From Leishmania martiniquensis (lineage: Eukaryota > Euglenozoa > Kinetoplastea > Trypanosomatida > Trypanosomatidae): a DNA stretch of 64,000 nt. Made by a program: the position numbers and the translations under genes. Position 1 is the stretch's first letter; every line of letters begins with the position of its first letter. Below, piece after piece: positions 63,601-64,000 of this stretch. The stretch spans positions 62,001-126,000 of the forward strand of contig NC_090143.1 of the NCBI RefSeq assembly GCF_017916325.1. The letters are read 5' to 3'. The notes under the pieces were generated by a model. That model did no database searches. It worked only from the letters and a program-made list of their open reading frames with translations, and was not told the origin of the DNA.

Positions 63601-64000
63601 TGGAGTCTGTGGGGCTTGCCGGATCCACGTGCTCGACGACACAGCATGGGCACCGCGTCCTAGAAGCTGGTTTGACGCTGTACGCTCTTGTGCGCCCGTG
63701 GCTGCCTCTCTCCTCGGCTGCTAAGGAGGCGTGTGCCATGGAGGCGGCGCTGTGTCTCGTCACGCTCGCACTACAGCGGCACAAGCCCCTGAACGACGCG
63801 AGAGGCGCCGCAATAGACGTGGACACAGCTGCGACGTCCCTCCCGTATCTCCTCCAGGCTGTGCTCGTCGATATTTTGCATGGTCAGCAGTCGGTGCGAC
63901 TGTCCGCGCGCAGTATTGTTCTCCTCGGTGCGATCTACAGTCAGCTGCAGCGCTGGGAGGATGAGGGGGCCACGACGCCGCAAGTGGAAGCAGGGGTCCT
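51681..64000 (+). CDS. Giant protein, at least 4,106 residues, 3' end beyond window
   Basis: Frame 3 is open without a stop from 51519 to the window end. The first ATG is at 51681, leaving 4,106 complete codons plus two bases. Reading it through codon by codon gives an Ala/Arg/Leu-rich protein. Residues 1-47 contain nine Arg/Lys and no Asp/Glu, including WSRRLHLFRRAV, which resembles a mitochondrial import presequence. The body alternates helical stretches, many with Trp and Leu spaced as in helical-repeat proteins (for example near residues 1,250-1,340, 1,850-1,950 and 2,170-2,250), with Ser/Ala/Gly/Pro linkers. I recognise no motor, kinase, ATPase or membrane segment. It could be a helical-repeat scaffold of the mitochondrion or cytoskeleton; neither is proven. 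An AG at 51686-51687 just after the ATG is a less likely acceptor that would move the start to about 52193. Confidence 0.85.
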   Translation, partial: MTGHLNRQLKQRVQRVGWSRRLHLFRRAVSGNGSALRTAAVAPLVLSEGRLLSKRAPKPRADHRTRWETAALPLCREARRTAFVAAATPPQSPQGSAAAGVEPSSPADAFAVSPSARAREDRATRFSERCAARNGIDDGRGSDAPLFFSPAVVARGVHTAGAHPHDSAATVMKDMRILAHGRQGTLHQPLLKSARQRAAAVRRHRRGSIRGVWAGMRCVSSVPALNTQGSGPLMRPLSHHAARRLRRSSAPAAALRSLFSCPVAEDRRRVARGWEASSSAALVSSSRAPRVRLRLNAAWHRMCKEALAGHLRDSSARRWWGLSAEAELRVHFQRALRWRSNACAHAAGGREQLAGAVMRPMAAFVVETYASLCGRLVGARSGDAALSAGARHPSVSSELQWQLLALLVLADEVCAALGSSNVGSAPASRRLGDDTDSSVVSECIVAVTAAQLCALRHVGSHVGVADATTTGTGRSEANAREATAEARYRLHAARATRRLVESLLILCHMEPHQGAALLPPERSAACAMCSLDCWLGQQLCCLAGASCGPSHAVSGHSDEGEAFSAPLLLLLRLLVQSTSWLDRVSSAEAESAPYIRRVCAAVLLIEGVVARATEGAQTRCADTLRGALQLSRPLVREDGGVESVVPSCTVRSPQRTQLRSQLFHESTDAEGLAAPLPAVTGCFVCTVLDSCAPSTLRLLLFSGTPSQRLQSETSGPEEPADWELAAEVMMLLAPGMALSMAWRHRHTRAVQSMLCTSAVPIAMAAKCAGAVEGAGTTASVPGHLDAAAHSVLLQRCDALKQVCHRLSASAGSDTFPALEPAALLLPWSQQWSSPFLCFVFSQLHPPAVARMAEAVLERLVPMPSLFSAVPHEAHSGARRAAAPATRPNRKEEECRGAGEVVGTTRHQLAVLALHSTLASASSEDVRAEVAQVLLSRLCAVLTRNACTMKRSDADLTRMRVHVACLCLAVLLACTSTSPRDQAAAMHQLLTALTSLADDGEHPPHSRREGDDVYAVLHSWCRGALGDMILARHAQLSRWCSLCVRGAPAELRSNEAPYGGPLRPPSPADHLAAWWEDQPRLRKDCNWTGARLMRLCNTAAHLAATPTATPIVPSPRQLPGLPAFSVADAEAAKVACTAAYDTLSLEQLCHLALASAAPPLLEASQTAPTAGTESSTTSARPPTPLVNRSCVCALVTTEGGALLLGSDLSSEVGVRSIFRHTATQAQAREDGALNVLQHHQGRLLTDRQRQSLVKALRDFSQRRSVKEAVALFYALERQHRRLQLAEAELFAETARRAPLVFLVRLLLYVPPPCKSAVLARAIIAGAWKAYQRALQRHSRQVAEAAVEETWPGGQREKLPIPSRLRRLSRRRIEQAWYESLAVALRALALIPSTSAADGPHEEQHRALSLLQRLVYARPRSMQPLSLPRPASSSSAGAAVPADEWDSGTVQGAQLLTALLRSSPWSGAPHTPHEPQKAALSHSVKTLCQIVQLCDANGDSVTAMRAYLRVANSHALPPPAHSHPPSSAAPVVAAHDSAKQIRLTAHAHHAQVIPLPLLLPLETCISLVHLASMHVAAACDEGAVAHAIRATAASGEHHQESSEAFAPGAPSDPDALRSGTALVEDSFDRRVGRGDAETKARPYLRAALEAGAVAPSDAVTESAAEIARLASTPARGGTRGGNVDRANDKATPVTVATVATADDSHVMEYAANCIAAVQRLSPTLPDRLRRVLDADSALIPLTAALHDALQWCRLRPRSMPAREGATIIADGLDTASLHLLADHADSDNPAAVDVVTPLLAALFQLEGAEMSDVVNVAPLHPVTPFAANAAAIGTVSDAGAAMEEVEGRETSCMVVVVTRRTFLCRAARANLDVWRLVRHADVLLSYTWDYVWELYRMESTVLWVSPAQQQRAYLAVAECAQVIVAALQALDVWAVEMLAHEARQRGYDDNQGDELPSLRTTGNSVPTAPSSEWGLQRSVDEWRGRLRSEMLERVLVRLLNDSDLPDAAVACRGEKALATLPCCLPSWGRADTTSAAIAHLLALIQHSRTALENCSPSKALMQLAGDSLRGGVATTQQFCDALSPLMHTSLAGVDGARAMLPVHLSHLALDSLSYVLHCVTVAAMSPRPPQTIAALAELEIGGIAALLARVAAAEGVLQHTASLVEHALLRIELTDFAPHTADAQLLRTLWCLSATLKYTAVLLDECMAWWTLLDLEAATATAPPSELLQAIDTSGRNCGGTFTSARMPPVSDGVLADLRAQLRRLAAAFADLYALGWCGGVHAHLPEDFRARLWSRDESRAQHLHVCLALHHLTGASGDAAVSSRLTGVAEALEQALALHPSASAVSGSRRGSAIPKQSGSIDMDAFIRDRDEGVTEAARRTALVATRTIERMLLAYLALRKGGAGVAGRTPGPVTLVSITAVEASLQRALMHHLPLSQRALLWRLFPVLIDDGCHAPSVYEATPDGASGDAPQSMSCETAVAEERPWGAMCAVPTAVWRQLVRLGEGRESMGSDGALRSGTASEDASVMHSERLVVYAALLSRRPLVLAGVVCHPLVRHHQLAETLREQRQQVQVGASSASAAGVSKGMSCEWLKRLLLYGAEDDTIEEAKLAASGEAGEPALPIVGATVGSPLNEDGGGGSLCTSLRGPLPFLLSHSMREQFVSVLTLAVLRDASLICVDHVGVPLAAAANAAGGAAACPPSLSQPSSFMSPLAVEALVAQKRERMLMELVQHLGYVAPHALRTAFQWITGTPYPPKAREPLSSVLSAEEVPQAELEGITLSCVDATSLRRVQVALLSCGPWPTGVARALLEYAARVHVAAPAGPVTQAHSSGDHTTKAPFSETRELYRELKWQPDKEQYGVDATSRALAAAAQLRLDATGGVRMPSVRRSLQHHSADVGGSPLRERHENSSDASASCFPAGAAALPSSAETSGSKLSAHYRANHFRVGSSPRLLPEAAEESSCVDSTRQADYPSADVPLSAIQLACEKGAYLVRGVRAADAPHAEGAAARMALRMRELAMAPSYTACAHLLVDDAFSADVTALPTTHVTATLMCAWHTLLLRAAELDCCEETSVSAGGHNRAVTAEVQSSTRKLQRSEGSSRDPRSMALLEVYAMFFLLASRMHGRLTATMSPCQQPEVHQLLLSEQRRLRSLKQEVAAYWAAVWADEVMVSEPVLRCSTASEAEAIGARIDKYCRSGADGGGMPSLTFGPLNLREHLRRAQARMQTTSNERSASCSSLKTSRSSEAEDCGAAAELVDVHKEISAQLRDACARMTLRPRVLTAEGSARPQDADAHINPEQAWSLWPPAASEAYRLRASMRESLRADALVTVTLRHPVSVVAYLRAWQREHEPVLESRLSSTSAARPVGSVRTSALSAYNVEGAACVVLPAVCVQSSPAVPRNDAQRISLMDVWRAVDAFEGRGCLVLACMPRGSHGHASECGVTCGRGEGAISAGPFQGGLESAAGGGDPAGAGLVMQAFFDVVSREDARLQKGQQQLRRQRAGRPSEKAPSADALVLLSVLRQLRQRLLPPPAGKATVTVPGACGREMSSAAPLAGCEGDMARSVSQWAAFVPLSHTRTRSTPPTRRSGGSGDADTDPWPSGPLRDDTAWSTYLHILHLCGDGLRSRAARRRGRRAAPSAATVTHVAHQLQRLMTLARLEEQTAHPSVPSARRSRLLSDEDSERIICFQIRGLQRIRDHVRILGWTVEQHMELLLAQESVLATVTAVCALQGRPHRDGECSLGEGSSGTVSSGCAGLSRRPPRRVAPGAYERPVNRVEQATAACFYPALAHLLRQRFVATPSSRTTSTSAPEASTSRLVFPLVDRTPRAPHATTAVVTEFGGAAAASAPRQHGPAPSLAPQTTATTATAESDRVASTLLTSIHAALSEAREQGGHPAHRHPICEAAHPCPTPTPGRTCNDLHALLSAVVAAVQRRSRDADPRLLFAFLSGRERDALWPLWASAEASYLELMMESVGLAGSTCSTTQHGHRVLEAGLTLYALVRPWLPLSSAAKEACAMEAALCLVTLALQRHKPLNDARGAAIDVDTAATSLPYLLQAVLVDILHGQQSVRLSARSIVLLGAIYSQLQRWEDEGATTPQVEAGV

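Noticed and set aside
52536..64000. Many 60-250-codon frames on both strands across the last 12 kb
   Set aside because: All are overlapped by the continuous + strand frame starting at 51681, which has the expected third-position GC. The others are shadows.
1..64000. CRISPR arrays, insertion sequences, riboswitches, bacterial promoters or terminators
   Set aside because: No regularly spaced direct repeats with spacers, transposase frames or bacterial signals were seen. The gene content is clearly eukaryotic kinetoplastid.

Overview
The window reads as a trypanosomatid nuclear chromosome, most likely Leishmania. All sixteen confident protein-coding genes, plus one weak candidate micro-ORF, lie on the + strand. 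None shows a cis-intron. The genes have high GC at third codon positions. They are separated by long spacers rich in C/T runs and CA, GT or TA dinucleotide tracts, which is the usual layout of spliced-leader trans-splicing acceptors in a polycistronic unit. From memory, a sphingomyelinase-like ISCL gene and an iron superoxide dismutase SODA gene lie about nine loci apart on L. major chromosome 8 (LmjF.08.0200 and LmjF.08.0290). The same number of genes separates them here, so the window probably corresponds to that chromosome. This was not checked against a database.

Layout. 1-1455: 3' part of a cysteine-type leucine-rich-repeat protein. 1456-8023: unusually long gene-poor stretch with a perfect GC hairpin, one weak micro-ORF and a possible degenerate retroposon. 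8024-8908: gamma-carbonic-anhydrase-like protein without zinc ligands. 9920-12676: a roughly 13-pass membrane protein. 14143-16113: ISCL. 18906-20387: disordered protein of unknown function. 20942-24181: SUMO-activating enzyme subunit UBA2 with a long N-terminal extension and C-terminal SUMO-interaction-like motifs. 25128-26696: ABC1/ADCK atypical kinase. 28103-28891: mitoribosomal bL9m. 29986-30327: small single-pass protein. 31371-33314 and 34773-37451: two disordered proteins of unknown function. 40771-42051: mitoribosomal uL2m. 42738-43427: SODA. 45435-49678: tandem array of three isochorismatase-like (Mar1-type) genes, the middle one lacking the catalytic Asp. 50470-50757: small Tim chaperone. 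51681-64000: a giant reading frame of at least 4,106 codons that runs off the window end.

These genes do not form a functional operon, since co-transcription in this group is not tied to pathway. Mitochondrial functions are nevertheless frequent: gamma-CA-like, ABC1, bL9m, uL2m, SODA, small Tim, and possibly the Mar1-like proteins and the giant ORF. The best candidates for undescribed biology are the giant ORF, the catalytic plus pseudoenzyme isochorismatase triplet, the zinc-less gamma-CA, and the extended UBA2.
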